64,000 bases of DNA from Streptomyces sp. P3 (GCF_003032475.1 NZ_CP028369.1:4154001-4218000); one strand, 5' to 3'; numbered from the stretch's first letter, positions 1 through 9,934 are shown. The notes: generated by a model not told the origin, from the letters alone. A program made the numbers and translations.

Positions 1-1661
1 CCGCCGAGCGCGGCGAGATCACCGACCGCACCGGCGTGGCCTTCGCGACCAGCGAGGACGCCTACGACATCACGGCCGACCCCACCATGTTCGCCCGCGC
101 CCAGCTGAAGATCGACGACGGTCCCGAGCGGGCGGCCGCCCTTCTCGCACCGATCCTCCGGCAGCAGCAGTCCGTCCTGGTCGGGAAGCTGCGGCCGAAG
201 GACAGGAGCCTGCGTTACGTCAAGCTCGCCGGGCGGCAGACCCCGCAGGTGTGGAAGCAGATCCGCGACCTGAGGTCAGCGCTCTCCGCCAAGGCGGAGA
301 CGGACCGCTCCACGGTCAACGTCCTCGCCGGGCTGTTCTCCGTGCCCAGCAGCAAGCGCGTGTACCCCAACAAGGATCTCGCCGCCGGGATACTGGGCTG
401 GGTCAACGCCGACGGCAAGGGCGGCGGCGGTGTCGAGCAGCAGCTGAACGCCACCCTGTCCGGCAAGGACGGCAAGATCCGCTACGCCCAGTCCGGGGGC
501 CGTCAGGTGCCCACCGTGGGCTCCACCGAGACGCCGGCGGTGCCCGGCTCCGACGTGGAGCTGACCATCGACCGCGACATCCAGTGGGCGGCGCAGAACG
601 CCATCACCGAGCAGGTGCGGAAGTCCGCGGCGGACCGCGGCTACGTCATCGTGCAGGACACCCGCACCGGCGAGATCCTCGCCCTGGCCAACTCGCCCGG
701 CTTCGACCCCAACGACCTGTCGAAGGCGGACCCCGGCGACCTGGGCAACGCGGCCGTCCAGGACGCCTACGAGCCCGGCTCCACCGCGAAGATCATGTCC
801 ATGGCCGCCGTGCTGGAGGAGAACGCCGCCACCCCGCTGACGCACGTCACCGTGCCCAACCGGCTGCACCGCGGCGACCGGCTCTTCAAGGACGACATCG
901 ACCACCCGACCTGGTACCTCACGCTCAACGGGGTGCTCGCCAAGTCGAGCAACATCGGCACCATTCTGGCCACCGGACAGCTCGGCAGGACCCAGGCCGA
1001 GGCCAACCGGGTCCTGTACTCGTACCTGCGCAAGTTCGGCCTCGGCAGCCACACCGGGCTCGGCTTCCCCGGCGAGACGAAGGGCATCCTCGCCCCGCCC
1101 GGCAAGTGGTCGACCTCGCAGCAGTACACGATCCCCTTCGGCCAGGGCATGTCCCTGAACGCGGTCCAGGCGGCCTCGGTGTACTCGACGATCGCCAACG
1201 GCGGCGTGCGCGTCGAACCCACCCTGGTGCGCGGCACCAGGGGGCCGGACGGACGCTTCACGCCCGCGGCCTCGCCCGCGAAGAGCCGGGTCGTCAGCCA
1301 GAAGACGGCGAAGACCCTCGCCCACATGCTGGAGTCGGTCGTGGACGACCGGGAGGGCACGGGCGCCAAGGCGCGCATCCCCGGCTACCGCGTCGCGGGC
1401 AAGACGGGCACCGCCAACCGCGTGGATCCGGCCACCGGCACCTACAAGGGCTACACCTCGTCGTTCGCGGGCTTCGCGCCCGCCGACAGCCCCCGCATCA
1501 CCGTCTACTGCGCCATCCAGAACGCCACCGAGGGCAGCTACTTCGGCGGCCAGATCTGCGGCCCCGTCTTCAAACAGGTCATGGAGTTCGCCCTCAAGAC
1601 CCTGCAGGTCCCACCGACCGGGGCGAAGGCGGCGAACCTCCCGGTCGCCTTCACGCCCTGA
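1..1661 (+). CDS. ftsI: FtsI/PbpB septal peptidoglycan transpeptidase (class B PBP), 5' end missing
   Basis: Membrane-anchored transpeptidase that crosslinks peptide stems of septal peptidoglycan, working with FtsW. The frame is already open at base 3 and reads AERGEITDRTG, a normal early PBP dimerisation segment, so the gene begins upstream of the window; roughly the first 100 residues (cytoplasmic tail and membrane anchor) are missing. Penicillin-binding motifs are intact: STAK with the acyl-enzyme Ser codon at 780-782, SSN at 945-953 and KTGT at 1401-1412. The first of the division and cell wall genes in this window; murE follows after about 270 bases. The GTG at 36 is internal, not a start. 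Identity is certain at family level; assignment to ftsI rather than another class B PBP rests on the murE neighbour. Confidence 0.95.
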   Translation, partial: AERGEITDRTGVAFATSEDAYDITADPTMFARAQLKIDDGPERAAALLAPILRQQQSVLVGKLRPKDRSLRYVKLAGRQTPQVWKQIRDLRSALSAKAETDRSTVNVLAGLFSVPSSKRVYPNKDLAAGILGWVNADGKGGGGVEQQLNATLSGKDGKIRYAQSGGRQVPTVGSTETPAVPGSDVELTIDRDIQWAAQNAITEQVRKSAADRGYVIVQDTRTGEILALANSPGFDPNDLSKADPGDLGNAAVQDAYEPGSTAKIMSMAAVLEENAATPLTHVTVPNRLHRGDRLFKDDIDHPTWYLTLNGVLAKSSNIGTILATGQLGRTQAEANRVLYSYLRKFGLGSHTGLGFPGETKGILAPPGKWSTSQQYTIPFGQGMSLNAVQAASVYSTIANGGVRVEPTLVRGTRGPDGRFTPAASPAKSRVVSQKTAKTLAHMLESVVDDREGTGAKARIPGYRVAGKTGTANRVDPATGTYKGYTSSFAGFAPADSPRITVYCAIQNATEGSYFGGQICGPVFKQVMEFALKTLQVPPTGAKAANLPVAFTP

Positions 1662-1873
1662 CCGCCGGGCCCCCGGCCCGAGCGGCGCCCCGCCCCTTCC
1701 GCCCCCGACCACCGAATGCCACTGTTCAGCGCCGAGCAAGCCAGGAACCAGCCCGTGACCATGATCACTCCCGACCCAGGGACTCCCGCACCGCACACGG
1801 CGCCCCCCGCCGGGCCGCCCGCGAGTCCGCCGACGGCCCCGCCCTCGCTTCGCCCGCAGGCGGCTACGCCCGG

Positions 1874-1889
1874 TACGCTCACCGCCGTG
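1874..1889 (+). promoter_or_regulatory. Candidate -10 element and leaderless start upstream of murE
   Basis: TACGCT at 1874-1879 lies 7 nt before an in-frame GTG at 1887. This is the spacing of a leaderless Streptomyces transcript and recurs before many genes of this window. If used, murE would have its own promoter and begin 15 codons earlier than the Shine-Dalgarno-supported start at 1932. The -35 is poor (TTCGCC at 1849, about 19 nt spacing). The rest of 1662-1931 shows no other gene. Confidence 0.4.
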
Positions 1890-1931
1890 CCACACGCTGA
1901 TCAGTCCCAAACCACCCAGAAGGGCGCTTCC

Positions 1932-3452
1932 GTGACATATCCGGGACCGCCGCGACCGGCCCAGGTCTCCGCCACACCCCTCGCGGAGCTCGCCGATCAG
2001 CTGGGCGCCGCACAGCCGGCTGACGCCGCCGAGGTCACGGGCATCACCCACGACTCGCGCGCGGTCCGCCCCGGCGACCTGTACGCCGCGCTCCCGGGAG
2101 CCCGCCTGCACGGCGCCGACTTCGTCACCCAGGCCGCGGGCCTGGGCGCGGTCGCCGTCCTGACCGACCCGGCCGGCGCCGACCGCGCCGCCGCGACCGG
2201 TCTGCCGGTCCTGGTGGTCGACGACCCGCGCGGGGCCATGGGCGAACTGGCGGCCACCATCTACGGCCGCCCCGGCCGCGACCTGCTCCAGATCGGCATC
2301 ACCGGCACCTCCGGCAAGACCACCACCGCGTACCTCGTCGAGGGCGGCCTGAAGCCGGTCAGGTCCACCGGCCTGATCGGCACCGTCGAGATGCGCATCG
2401 GCGAGGAGCGCATCAAGTCCGAGCGCACCACCCCCGAAGCCACCGACCTCCAGGCCCTGTTCGCCGTCATGCGCGAGCGTGGCGTCGAGGCGGTCGCGAT
2501 GGAGGTCTCCAGCCACGCCCTGGTCCTCGGCCGGGTCGACGGCTGCGTCTTCGACATCGCCGTCTTCAACAACCTCAGCCCGGAGCACATGGAGTTCCAC
2601 TCGGGCATGGAGGACTACTTCCGGGCCAAGGCGCAGCTGTTCACGCGGAAACGCAGCAAACTCGGCGTGGTCAACCTCGACGACGAGTACGGCCGCCGGC
2701 TGGTCCGGGAGGCGGAGGTGCCGGTCGTCACCTTCTCCGCCGAGGGCGACCCGGACGCCGACTGGCGCGCGGTGGACGTCGAGACCGGCCCGATGGACTC
2801 GACGTTCACCGTCCTGGGCCCGGACGGGGTGCGGGTCGGCGCCAGGTCGCCGCTGCCGGGCAGCTTCAACGTGGCGAACACCCTCGCCGCCATCGTCTCC
2901 CTCGCCGTCGCCGGCATCGACCCGCGGACCGCCGCCGACGGCGTCGCCGCCGTGCCGGGCGTGCCGGGCCGCCTCGAGCGGGTGGACGCCGGGCAGCCCT
3001 ACCTCGCGGTCGTCGACTACGCCCACAAGACGGACGCCGTCGAGTCGGTGCTCAGGGCGCTGCGCAAGGTCACCAAGGGCCGGCTGCACGTGGTCCTCGG
3101 CTGCGGCGGCGACCGGGACCGCACCAAGCGCGCCCCGATGGGCGCCGCCGTGGCCCGGCTCGCCGACACCGCCGTACTGACCTCCGACAACCCGCGCTCC
3201 GAGGACCCCCTCGCGATCCTCGCGACGATGCTCCAGGGCGCGGCGTCGGTGCCGGCCCATGAGCGCGGCGACGTGCAGCTGTTCGAGGACCGGGCCGCCG
3301 CGATCGCCGCGGTCGTGGCCCGCGCGCACGCCGGGGACACCGTGCTGGTCGCGGGCAAGGGCCACGAGCAGGGCCAGGACATCGCCGGGGTGGTCCGTCC
3401 GTTCGACGACCGCCAGGTGCTTCGCGAAGCTATCCAGCAGACCCAGGGATGA
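1932..3452 (+). CDS. murE: MurE, UDP-MurNAc-tripeptide synthetase (diaminopimelate-adding)
   Basis: Cytoplasmic Mur ligase that uses ATP to add diaminopimelate to UDP-MurNAc-L-Ala-D-Glu. The ATP loop GTSGKTTT follows a typical MurE N-terminal domain, and the substrate motif DNPR (in TSDNPRSEDP) marks a diaminopimelate- rather than lysine-adding enzyme; streptomycetes use the LL isomer. I chose GTG 1932 (506 aa) because AGAAGGG sits about 8 nt upstream and the protein then begins near the family's usual start. The frame stays open to ATG 1716, but that extra part is Pro/Ala-rich and looks non-coding; a leaderless GTG at 1887 is a real alternative. murF starts 4 nt after the stop, so the two are co-transcribed. 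Confidence 0.93.
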   Translation: MTYPGPPRPAQVSATPLAELADQLGAAQPADAAEVTGITHDSRAVRPGDLYAALPGARLHGADFVTQAAGLGAVAVLTDPAGADRAAATGLPVLVVDDPRGAMGELAATIYGRPGRDLLQIGITGTSGKTTTAYLVEGGLKPVRSTGLIGTVEMRIGEERIKSERTTPEATDLQALFAVMRERGVEAVAMEVSSHALVLGRVDGCVFDIAVFNNLSPEHMEFHSGMEDYFRAKAQLFTRKRSKLGVVNLDDEYGRRLVREAEVPVVTFSAEGDPDADWRAVDVETGPMDSTFTVLGPDGVRVGARSPLPGSFNVANTLAAIVSLAVAGIDPRTAADGVAAVPGVPGRLERVDAGQPYLAVVDYAHKTDAVESVLRALRKVTKGRLHVVLGCGGDRDRTKRAPMGAAVARLADTAVLTSDNPRSEDPLAILATMLQGAASVPAHERGDVQLFEDRAAAIAAVVARAHAGDTVLVAGKGHEQGQDIAGVVRPFDDRQVLREAIQQTQG

Positions 3453-3456
3453 ACTT

Positions 3457-4887
3457 GTGATCGCCCTCTCCCTCGCCGAGATCGCAGCAGTCGTCGGCGG
3501 GCAGACGTACGACATACCGGATCCGTCCGTGGAGGTCACCGGACCGGTCGTCCGGGACTCCCGCGAGGTGGCGCCCGGCAGCCTCTTCGTCGCCTTCGTC
3601 GGCGAACGGGTGGACGGCCACGACTACGCGGCCGCGGTCGTCGAGGCGGGCGCGGTGGCCGTGCTGGCCTCCCGGCCGGTCGGCGTGCCCGCCATCGTCG
3701 TGGACGACGTCCAGACGGCGCTGGGCGCCCTCGCCCGGCACGTCGTGCACCGGCTCGGCGCCACCCTCGTCGCGCTCACCGGCTCGGCCGGCAAGACCAG
3801 CACCAAGGACCTGATCGCCCAGGTGCTCCGGCGCAAGGCGCCGACCGTGTTCACGCCCGGCTCGCTCAACAACGAGATCGGACTGCCGCTGACCGCCCTG
3901 TCGGCCACCGGGGAAACCCGTTTCCTCGTGCTGGAGATGGGGGCCCGCGGAATCGGCCACATCCGCTACCTCGCCGATCTGACGCCCCCGAAGATCGGCC
4001 TCGTCCTCAACGTCGGCACCGCCCACATCGGCGAGTTCGGCGGCCGCGAACAGATCGCACAGGCAAAGGGCGAGCTGGTCGAGTCGCTGCCCCCGGCGGC
4101 CGACGGCGGCGTCGCGATCCTCAACGCGGACGATCCGTTGGTCCGGGCCATGGCCTCCCGTACGACAGCGAAGACGGTCTTTTTCGGAGAGTCCGGCGAA
4201 GCGGACGTTCGGGCCGAGAACGTGCGACTCACGGACACCGGGCAGCCCGCCTTCCGCCTTCACACACCCTCCGGGTGCAGCGATGTGACCATGCGCCTGT
4301 ACGGTGAGCATCACGTGTCGAACGCGCTCGCCGCGGCCGCCGTCGCCCATGAGCTGGGCATGTCCGCGCAAGAGATCGCCACCGCGCTCTCCGAGGCGGG
4401 CTCCCTCTCCCGCTGGCGTATGGAGGTCACCGAGCGCCCGGACGGCGTGACGATCGTCAACGACGCCTACAACGCGAACCCTGAGTCCATGCGAGCTGCC
4501 CTGCGTGCACTGGCAGCCATGGGCGAAGCCTCACGGGCGAAGGGGGGCCGGACCTGGGCGGTGCTCGGCAAGATGGCCGAGCTCGGGGACGAGGCGCTCG
4601 CCGAGCACGACGCGGTCGGACGGCTCGCCGTCCGGCTCAATGTCGGCAAGCTCGTCGCGGTCGGGGGCAGGGAAGCCGCCTGGCTGCAACTGGGCGCATA
4701 CAACGAGGGTTCGTGGGGTGAGGAGTCGGTGCACGTGTCCGACGCACAGGCGGCTGTCGACCTGTTGCGCAGCGAGTTGCGCCCGGGGGACGTCGTACTC
4801 GTGAAGGCGTCCCGTTCGGTCGGTCTCGAGACCGTCGCGCAGGCGCTGCTCGCGACCGACGCCGAGGGTGAGGTCGTCGCCCGATGA
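3457..4887 (+). CDS. murF: MurF, UDP-MurNAc-tripeptide:D-Ala-D-Ala ligase
   Basis: Adds the D-Ala-D-Ala dipeptide to the UDP-MurNAc-tripeptide, the last cytoplasmic step of the stem peptide. The product is 476 aa, normal for the family, with the Mur ligase P-loop TGSAGKTSTK around residue 109 and a typical C-terminal ligase domain (VNDAYNANPESM). The GTG at 3457 gives a start at IALSLAEIAAVVGG, matching the MurF N-terminus; the frame is open further upstream only as an overlap with murE. The stop overlaps the mraY start (ATGATGA), implying translational coupling. Confidence 0.95.
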   Translation: MIALSLAEIAAVVGGQTYDIPDPSVEVTGPVVRDSREVAPGSLFVAFVGERVDGHDYAAAVVEAGAVAVLASRPVGVPAIVVDDVQTALGALARHVVHRLGATLVALTGSAGKTSTKDLIAQVLRRKAPTVFTPGSLNNEIGLPLTALSATGETRFLVLEMGARGIGHIRYLADLTPPKIGLVLNVGTAHIGEFGGREQIAQAKGELVESLPPAADGGVAILNADDPLVRAMASRTTAKTVFFGESGEADVRAENVRLTDTGQPAFRLHTPSGCSDVTMRLYGEHHVSNALAAAAVAHELGMSAQEIATALSEAGSLSRWRMEVTERPDGVTIVNDAYNANPESMRAALRALAAMGEASRAKGGRTWAVLGKMAELGDEALAEHDAVGRLAVRLNVGKLVAVGGREAAWLQLGAYNEGSWGEESVHVSDAQAAVDLLRSELRPGDVVLVKASRSVGLETVAQALLATDAEGEVVAR

Positions 4888-5957
4888 TGAATCAGATCCT
4901 CTTCGCGGGCGTCATCGGTCTCTTCCTGACGCTGATCGGCACGCCGCTGCTGATCAAGCTGCTGGCGCGCAAGGGCTACGGCCAGTACATCCGCGACGAC
5001 GGCCCGCGCGAGCACGCCAGCAAGCGCGGCACGCCGACCATGGGCGGCATCGCCTTCATCTTCGCGACGGTCGCCGCGTACTTCCTGTCCAAGCTGATCA
5101 CGGGCAATCCGCCGAGCTACACCGGTCTGCTGGTGCTGGGCCTGATGTGCGGCATGGGCCTGGTCGGCTTCCTCGACGACTACATCAAGATCGTCAAGCG
5201 GCGCTCGCTGGGTCTGCGGGCCAAGGCGAAGATGGCCGGCCAGCTCATCGTCGGCATCGGCTTCGCGGTGCTGTCGCTGCAGTTCTCCGACGCCCGCGGC
5301 AACACCCCGGCCTCCACGAAGCTGTCCTTCATCACGGACTTCGGCTGGACGATCGGCCCCGTGCTGTTCGTCGTCTGGGCGCTGTTCATGATCCTCGCGA
5401 TGTCCAACGGCGTGAACCTGACGGACGGTCTGGACGGCCTGGCCACCGGCGCCTCCGTGCTCGTCTTCGGCGCCTACACCTTCATCGGCGTCTGGCAGTT
5501 CCAGGAGTCCTGCGCCAACGGCGAGACCCTGACCAACCCCAACGCCTGCTACGAGGTGCGCGATCCGCTGGACCTCGCGGTCATCTCCGCGGCGCTGATG
5601 GGCGCCTGCCTGGGCTTCCTGTGGTGGAACACCTCGCCGGCCAAGATCTTCATGGGCGACACCGGTTCGCTGGCGCTCGGCGGCGTCCTGACCGGCCTCG
5701 CCATCTGCTCCCGCACGGAGCTGCTGGTGGCCATCATGGGCGGTCTGTTCGTCCTCATCACCATGTCGGTGGTCATCCAGGTCGGCTCCTTCAAGCTCAC
5801 CGGCAAGCGCGTCTTCCGGATGGCGCCGCTCCAGCACCACTTCGAACTCAAGGGCTGGTCCGAAGTCCTCGTGGTGGTCCGCTTCTGGATCATCCAGGGC
5901 ATCTGCGTGATCGTCGGACTGGGCATCTTCTACGCGGGATGGGCAGCCGAGAAGTGA
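4884..5957 (+). CDS. mraY: MraY, phospho-MurNAc-pentapeptide translocase (lipid I synthase)
   Basis: Integral membrane enzyme that transfers phospho-MurNAc-pentapeptide onto undecaprenyl phosphate, forming lipid I. At 357 aa with about ten hydrophobic segments it is of normal size. The conserved loops are present: LDDYIK near residue 97, NLTDGLDGLA near 180, MGDTGSLALGG near 255 and the His-rich APLQHHFE near 315. It starts inside the murF stop and ends inside the murD start (GTGA), so murF, mraY and murD form one translationally coupled unit. Confidence 0.96.
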   Translation: MMNQILFAGVIGLFLTLIGTPLLIKLLARKGYGQYIRDDGPREHASKRGTPTMGGIAFIFATVAAYFLSKLITGNPPSYTGLLVLGLMCGMGLVGFLDDYIKIVKRRSLGLRAKAKMAGQLIVGIGFAVLSLQFSDARGNTPASTKLSFITDFGWTIGPVLFVVWALFMILAMSNGVNLTDGLDGLATGASVLVFGAYTFIGVWQFQESCANGETLTNPNACYEVRDPLDLAVISAALMGACLGFLWWNTSPAKIFMGDTGSLALGGVLTGLAICSRTELLVAIMGGLFVLITMSVVIQVGSFKLTGKRVFRMAPLQHHFELKGWSEVLVVVRFWIIQGICVIVGLGIFYAGWAAEK

Positions 5958-7357
5958 CCGACTGGCAGGGGAAGAACGTCACCGTCGCCGGGCTCGGCGT
6001 CTCCGGCCTCCCGGCGGCCAGGGTGCTGCACGGGCTCGGCGCGAAGGTCACCGTCGTCAACGACGGCGACGACGCACGCGCGCGGGAGCAGGCCGCCGAG
6101 CTGGAGGCACTGGGCGTCACCGTGCGCCTCGGTGACGGGGCGACCCTGCCCGCGGGCGCCGAACTCGTCGTCACCGCACCCGGGTGGAAGCCCGACAAGC
6201 CGCTGTTCACGGCGGCCCGCCAGGCCGGCGTACCGGTCTGGGGCGACGTCGAACTCGCCTGGCGGCTCAGGGGCCCGGACGCGGCGCCCTGGCTGTGCGT
6301 GACGGGCACCAACGGCAAGACGACCACCACCCGGATGCTCGCGTCGATCCTGGAGGCGGCCGGCCTGCGTACGGCGGCCGTCGGCAACATCGGCGTCTCC
6401 CTGCTGGACGCGGTGCTCGGCGACGAGCGCTACGACGTCCTGGCCGTCGAGCTGTCCAGCTACCAGCTGCACTGGGCGCCGTCCCTGCGCGCGCACTCCG
6501 CCACCGTCCTCAACCTCGCCCCCGACCACCTCGACTGGCACGGCTCCATGGAGGCTTACGCCAAGGACAAGGGGCGCGTCTACGAGGGCAACCGGGTCGC
6601 CTGCGTCTACAACGTCGCCGACAAGGCCACCGAGGACCTGGTGCGCGAGGCCGACGTCGAGGAGGGCTGCCGGGCGGTCGGTTTCACCCTCGGCGCCCCC
6701 GCCCCGTCCCAACTCGGCGTGGTGGACGGCATCCTGGTCGACCGGGCCTTCGTCGAGGACCGCCAGAAGAACGCCCAGGAGCTCGCCGAGGTCTCCGACG
6801 TCGAACCGCCGGCCCCGCACAACATCGCCAACGCCCTTGCCGCGGCGGCCCTCGCCCGGGCCTTCGGAGTGCCCCCCAGGGCCGTACGGGACGGTCTGCG
6901 GGCCTTCACGCCCGACGCCCACCGCATCGCCCACGTGGCCGACGTGGACGGCGTCGCGTACGTCGACGATTCCAAGGCGACCAACACGCACGCGGCGCAG
7001 GCCTCGTTGGCGGCCTACGAGTCGATCGTGTGGATCGCCGGCGGACTGGCCAAGGGCGCGACCTTCGACGAGCTGGTGGCCGGTTCGGCCGGGCGCCTTC
7101 GCGGCGTGGTGCTGATCGGCGCCGACCGCGCCCTGATCCGGGAAGCCCTGGCGCGACACGCCCCGGAAGTACCCGTCGTCGACCTCGACCGGACCGACAC
7201 TGGGGCGATGTCCGCAGCCGTCCAGGAGGCCCGGCGGCTCGCCGCCGAGGGCGACACGGTGCTCCTCGCACCCGCCTGCGCCTCCATGGACATGTTCGTC
7301 AACTACAACCAGCGCGGTGACGCGTTCGCTCAGGCCGTCCGCGAACTCGGAACCTGA
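5954..7357 (+). CDS. murD: MurD, UDP-MurNAc-L-Ala:D-Glu ligase
   Basis: Cytoplasmic ligase adding D-glutamate to UDP-MurNAc-L-Ala. From GTG 5954 the product is 467 aa with an N-terminal Rossmann-like UDP domain (GLGVSGLPAARVL), the ATP loop TGTNGKTTTTRM and the C-terminal motif YVDDSKATNTHA typical of MurD. The longer open frame (from 4868) only runs through mraY in another frame. The start overlaps the mraY stop in GTGA. The next 108 nt before ftsW carry no recognisable gene. Confidence 0.95.
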   Translation: MTDWQGKNVTVAGLGVSGLPAARVLHGLGAKVTVVNDGDDARAREQAAELEALGVTVRLGDGATLPAGAELVVTAPGWKPDKPLFTAARQAGVPVWGDVELAWRLRGPDAAPWLCVTGTNGKTTTTRMLASILEAAGLRTAAVGNIGVSLLDAVLGDERYDVLAVELSSYQLHWAPSLRAHSATVLNLAPDHLDWHGSMEAYAKDKGRVYEGNRVACVYNVADKATEDLVREADVEEGCRAVGFTLGAPAPSQLGVVDGILVDRAFVEDRQKNAQELAEVSDVEPPAPHNIANALAAAALARAFGVPPRAVRDGLRAFTPDAHRIAHVADVDGVAYVDDSKATNTHAAQASLAAYESIVWIAGGLAKGATFDELVAGSAGRLRGVVLIGADRALIREALARHAPEVPVVDLDRTDTGAMSAAVQEARRLAAEGDTVLLAPACASMDMFVNYNQRGDAFAQAVRELGT

Positions 7358-7465
7358 CCCGGCCGCCTGCCGGGCGACCTTGGGAGGGACGCGTGGGACC
7401 GTCACGGCCGACGTACGGCGCAGCAGCCGAGCGCAGCGGCTGCGCCGCGTACAGCGGAGCGGCAG

Positions 7466-8830
7466 ATGCCCGGTAGCCGCACCGGGCGGCCGTCCGTCCA
7501 GCGAACCGTCCGCAGACCTGCCGGCACCTCCCGGCCGGGCCGCGACAACCCCGTACGGCGGCTGCACGCGCGCGTGCAGAAGGCCTGGGACCGGCCGCTG
7601 ACGGCCTACTACCTGATCTTCGGCGGCAGCATGCTGATCACCGTACTGGGCCTCGTGATGGTCTACTCGGCCTCCCAGATCACCGCGCTGCAGATGTCGC
7701 TGCCCGGTTCGTTCTTCTTCCGCAAGCAGTTCCTGGCCGCCTCCATCGGGGCGGTGCTGCTGCTGGTCGCGTCCCGCATGCCGGTGAAGCTGCACCGCGC
7801 GCTCGCCTACCCGATCCTCGCGGGCGCCGTCTTCATGATGGCGCTGGTGCAGGTTCCCGGGATAGGGATGTCGGTCAACGGCAACCAGAACTGGATCTCG
7901 CTGGGCGGCTCCTTCCAGATCCAGCCCAGCGAGTTCGGCAAGCTCGCGCTCGTGCTGTGGGGTGCCGACCTGCTCGCGCGCAAACAGGACAAGAGGCTGC
8001 TGACCCAGTGGAAGCACATGCTCGTGCCGCTCGTGCCGGTCGCCTTCCTGCTGCTCGGGCTGATCATGCTGGGCGGCGACATGGGCACGGCGATCATCCT
8101 CACGGCGATCCTGTTCGGCCTGCTGTGGCTGGCGGGCGCGCCCACCCGGCTCTTCGTCGGCGTGCTGTCGATCGCCGCCACGCTCGGCGTGATCCTCATC
8201 AGGACCAGCGAGAACCGCATGGCCCGGCTGCAGTGCATCGGCGCCACCGATCCCGGCCCCGGCGACGCCTGCTGGCAGGCCGTGCACGGCATCTACGCCC
8301 TGGCCTCCGGCGGGATCTTCGGCTCCGGGCTCGGCGCGAGTGTGGAGAAATGGGGACAACTCCCCGAAGCGCACACGGACTTCATCTTCGCCGTCACCGG
8401 TGAGGAACTCGGTCTCGCGGGGACGCTGTCGGTGCTCGCCCTGTTCGCGGCTCTAGGCTATGCGGGTATCCGCGTGGCCGGAAGCACGGAGGACCCCTTC
8501 GTGAGGTATGCCGCGGGAGGCGTGACCACCTGGATCACCGCTCAGGCGGTGATCAACATCGGTGCGGTGCTCGGCCTGCTGCCGATCGCCGGCGTCCCCC
8601 TCCCGCTGTTCTCCTACGGGGGCTCCGCCCTGCTGCCGACCATGTTCGCCATCGGGCTGCTGATCGCCTTCGCACGCGACGAGCCCGCTGCGCGGGCGGC
8701 GCTTGCGATGCGGCCCCGCCGCTTTGGTAGAAAGCGGGGGGCGGGGGGCTCCGCGTTCGCACGGGGCCCCCGGAGATGGAACACGATGCGACGGCGTGCC
8801 TCGGCGGCGCGCCCGTCCGGAGAGCGGTGA
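7466..8830 (+). CDS. ftsW: FtsW, SEDS septal peptidoglycan glycosyltransferase
   Basis: SEDS-family polytopic membrane protein that polymerises lipid II at the septum together with FtsI. The product is 454 aa: a basic, Arg/Pro-rich N-terminal tail of about 45 residues, roughly ten hydrophobic segments, and a basic C-terminal tail. SEDS signatures include QPSEFGKLAL, GGDMGTA, and PEAHTDFIFAVTGEELG near residue 315. The start at ATG 7466 gives the usual tail length for streptomycetes; no strong ribosome site is visible, so another start within the tail is possible. murG follows 6 nt after the stop. Confidence 0.93.
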   Translation: MPGSRTGRPSVQRTVRRPAGTSRPGRDNPVRRLHARVQKAWDRPLTAYYLIFGGSMLITVLGLVMVYSASQITALQMSLPGSFFFRKQFLAASIGAVLLLVASRMPVKLHRALAYPILAGAVFMMALVQVPGIGMSVNGNQNWISLGGSFQIQPSEFGKLALVLWGADLLARKQDKRLLTQWKHMLVPLVPVAFLLLGLIMLGGDMGTAIILTAILFGLLWLAGAPTRLFVGVLSIAATLGVILIRTSENRMARLQCIGATDPGPGDACWQAVHGIYALASGGIFGSGLGASVEKWGQLPEAHTDFIFAVTGEELGLAGTLSVLALFAALGYAGIRVAGSTEDPFVRYAAGGVTTWITAQAVINIGAVLGLLPIAGVPLPLFSYGGSALLPTMFAIGLLIAFARDEPAARAALAMRPRRFGRKRGAGGSAFARGPRRWNTMRRRASAARPSGER

Positions 8831-8836
8831 ATTTCG

Positions 8837-9934
8837 GTGCATGTCGTACTCGCTGGTGGGGGGACCGCCGGCCACATCGAGCCCGCGCTCGCCCTCGCGG
8901 ACGCCCTCCGCAGGCAGGACCCCGGTGTGGGGATCACGGCCCTGGGCACGGAGCGCGGCCTGGAGACCACGCTCGTTCCGCAGCGGGGCTACGAGCTCGC
9001 GCTGATCCCCGCAGTGCCGCTGCCGCGCAAGCCCACCCCCGAACTGATCACCGTCCCGGGCCGGCTGCGCGGCACGATCAAGGCGGCCGAGCAGATCCTG
9101 GAGCGCACCCGGGCGGACGCCGTCGTCGGCTTCGGCGGTTACGTGGCACTGCCCGGCTACCTCGCGGCCAAGCGCCTCGGCGTGCCGATCATCGTCCACG
9201 AGGCCAACGCCCGCCCCGGTCTGGCCAACAAGATCGGCTCGCGCTACGCGGCCCGGGTGGCCGTCTCCACGCCCGACAGCAAGCTGCGCGACGCCCGCTA
9301 CATCGGCATCCCGCTGCGCCGCTCCATCGCCACCCTGGACCGCGCCGCCGCCCGTCCCGAGGCCCGGCACGTGTTCGGCCTCGATCCCAACCTGCCGACC
9401 CTGCTGGTCTCCGGCGGCTCGCAGGGCGCCCGCCGGCTGAACGAGGTGGTCCAGCAGGTCGCGCCCTGGCTGCAGCAGGCCGGCATCCAGATCCTGCACG
9501 CGGTCGGACCGAAGAACGAACTGCCGCGGGTGCAGCAGATGCCGGGGATGCCCCCGTACATCCCGGTACCGTACGTGGACCGGATGGATCTCGCGTACGC
9601 CGCCGCCGACATGATGCTCTGCCGCGCGGGCGCGATGACCGTCGCCGAGCTCTCCGCCGTCGGGCTCCCGGCCGCCTACGTCCCGCTGCCCATCGGCAAC
9701 GGCGAACAGCGGCTGAACGCCCAGCCGCTGGTGAAGGCGGGCGGCGGTCTGCTGGTCGACGACGCGGAGCTGACACCCGAGTGGGTACGGGAGACCGTCC
9801 TGCCCGTGCTCGCCGATCCGCACCGGCTGTACGAGATGTCCAGGGCCGCCAGCGAGTTCGGCCGCCGGGACGCCGACGAACTGCTCGTCGGCATGGTGTA
9901 CGAGGCGATCGCCGCCTCACGTGCACACCGATAG
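8837..9934 (+). CDS. murG: MurG, lipid II synthase (GlcNAc transferase)
   Basis: Peripheral membrane glycosyltransferase that adds GlcNAc from UDP-GlcNAc to lipid I, giving lipid II. The 365-aa product starts at GTG 8837 (HVVLAGGGTAGH), with the glycine-rich loop GGGTAGHIEPALALA, and has the second loop SGGSQGARRLNE and the donor-binding region AMTVAELSAVGLPAAYVPLP near residue 260. In many bacteria murC follows; here ftsQ does, and no murC is present in the window. Confidence 0.96.
   Translation: MHVVLAGGGTAGHIEPALALADALRRQDPGVGITALGTERGLETTLVPQRGYELALIPAVPLPRKPTPELITVPGRLRGTIKAAEQILERTRADAVVGFGGYVALPGYLAAKRLGVPIIVHEANARPGLANKIGSRYAARVAVSTPDSKLRDARYIGIPLRRSIATLDRAAARPEARHVFGLDPNLPTLLVSGGSQGARRLNEVVQQVAPWLQQAGIQILHAVGPKNELPRVQQMPGMPPYIPVPYVDRMDLAYAAADMMLCRAGAMTVAELSAVGLPAAYVPLPIGNGEQRLNAQPLVKAGGGLLVDDAELTPEWVRETVLPVLADPHRLYEMSRAASEFGRRDADELLVGMVYEAIAASRAHR

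Noticed and set aside
1716..1931. N-terminal extension of murE
   Set aside because: Pro/Ala-rich, not family-like, no ribosome site at 1716; better starts at 1887 and 1932.
276..3539. 1087-codon minus-strand open frame across ftsI-murF
   Set aside because: Antisense shadow of well-recognised genes; Arg/Gly/Asp/Val-rich low-complexity translation typical of GC-rich opposite frames.
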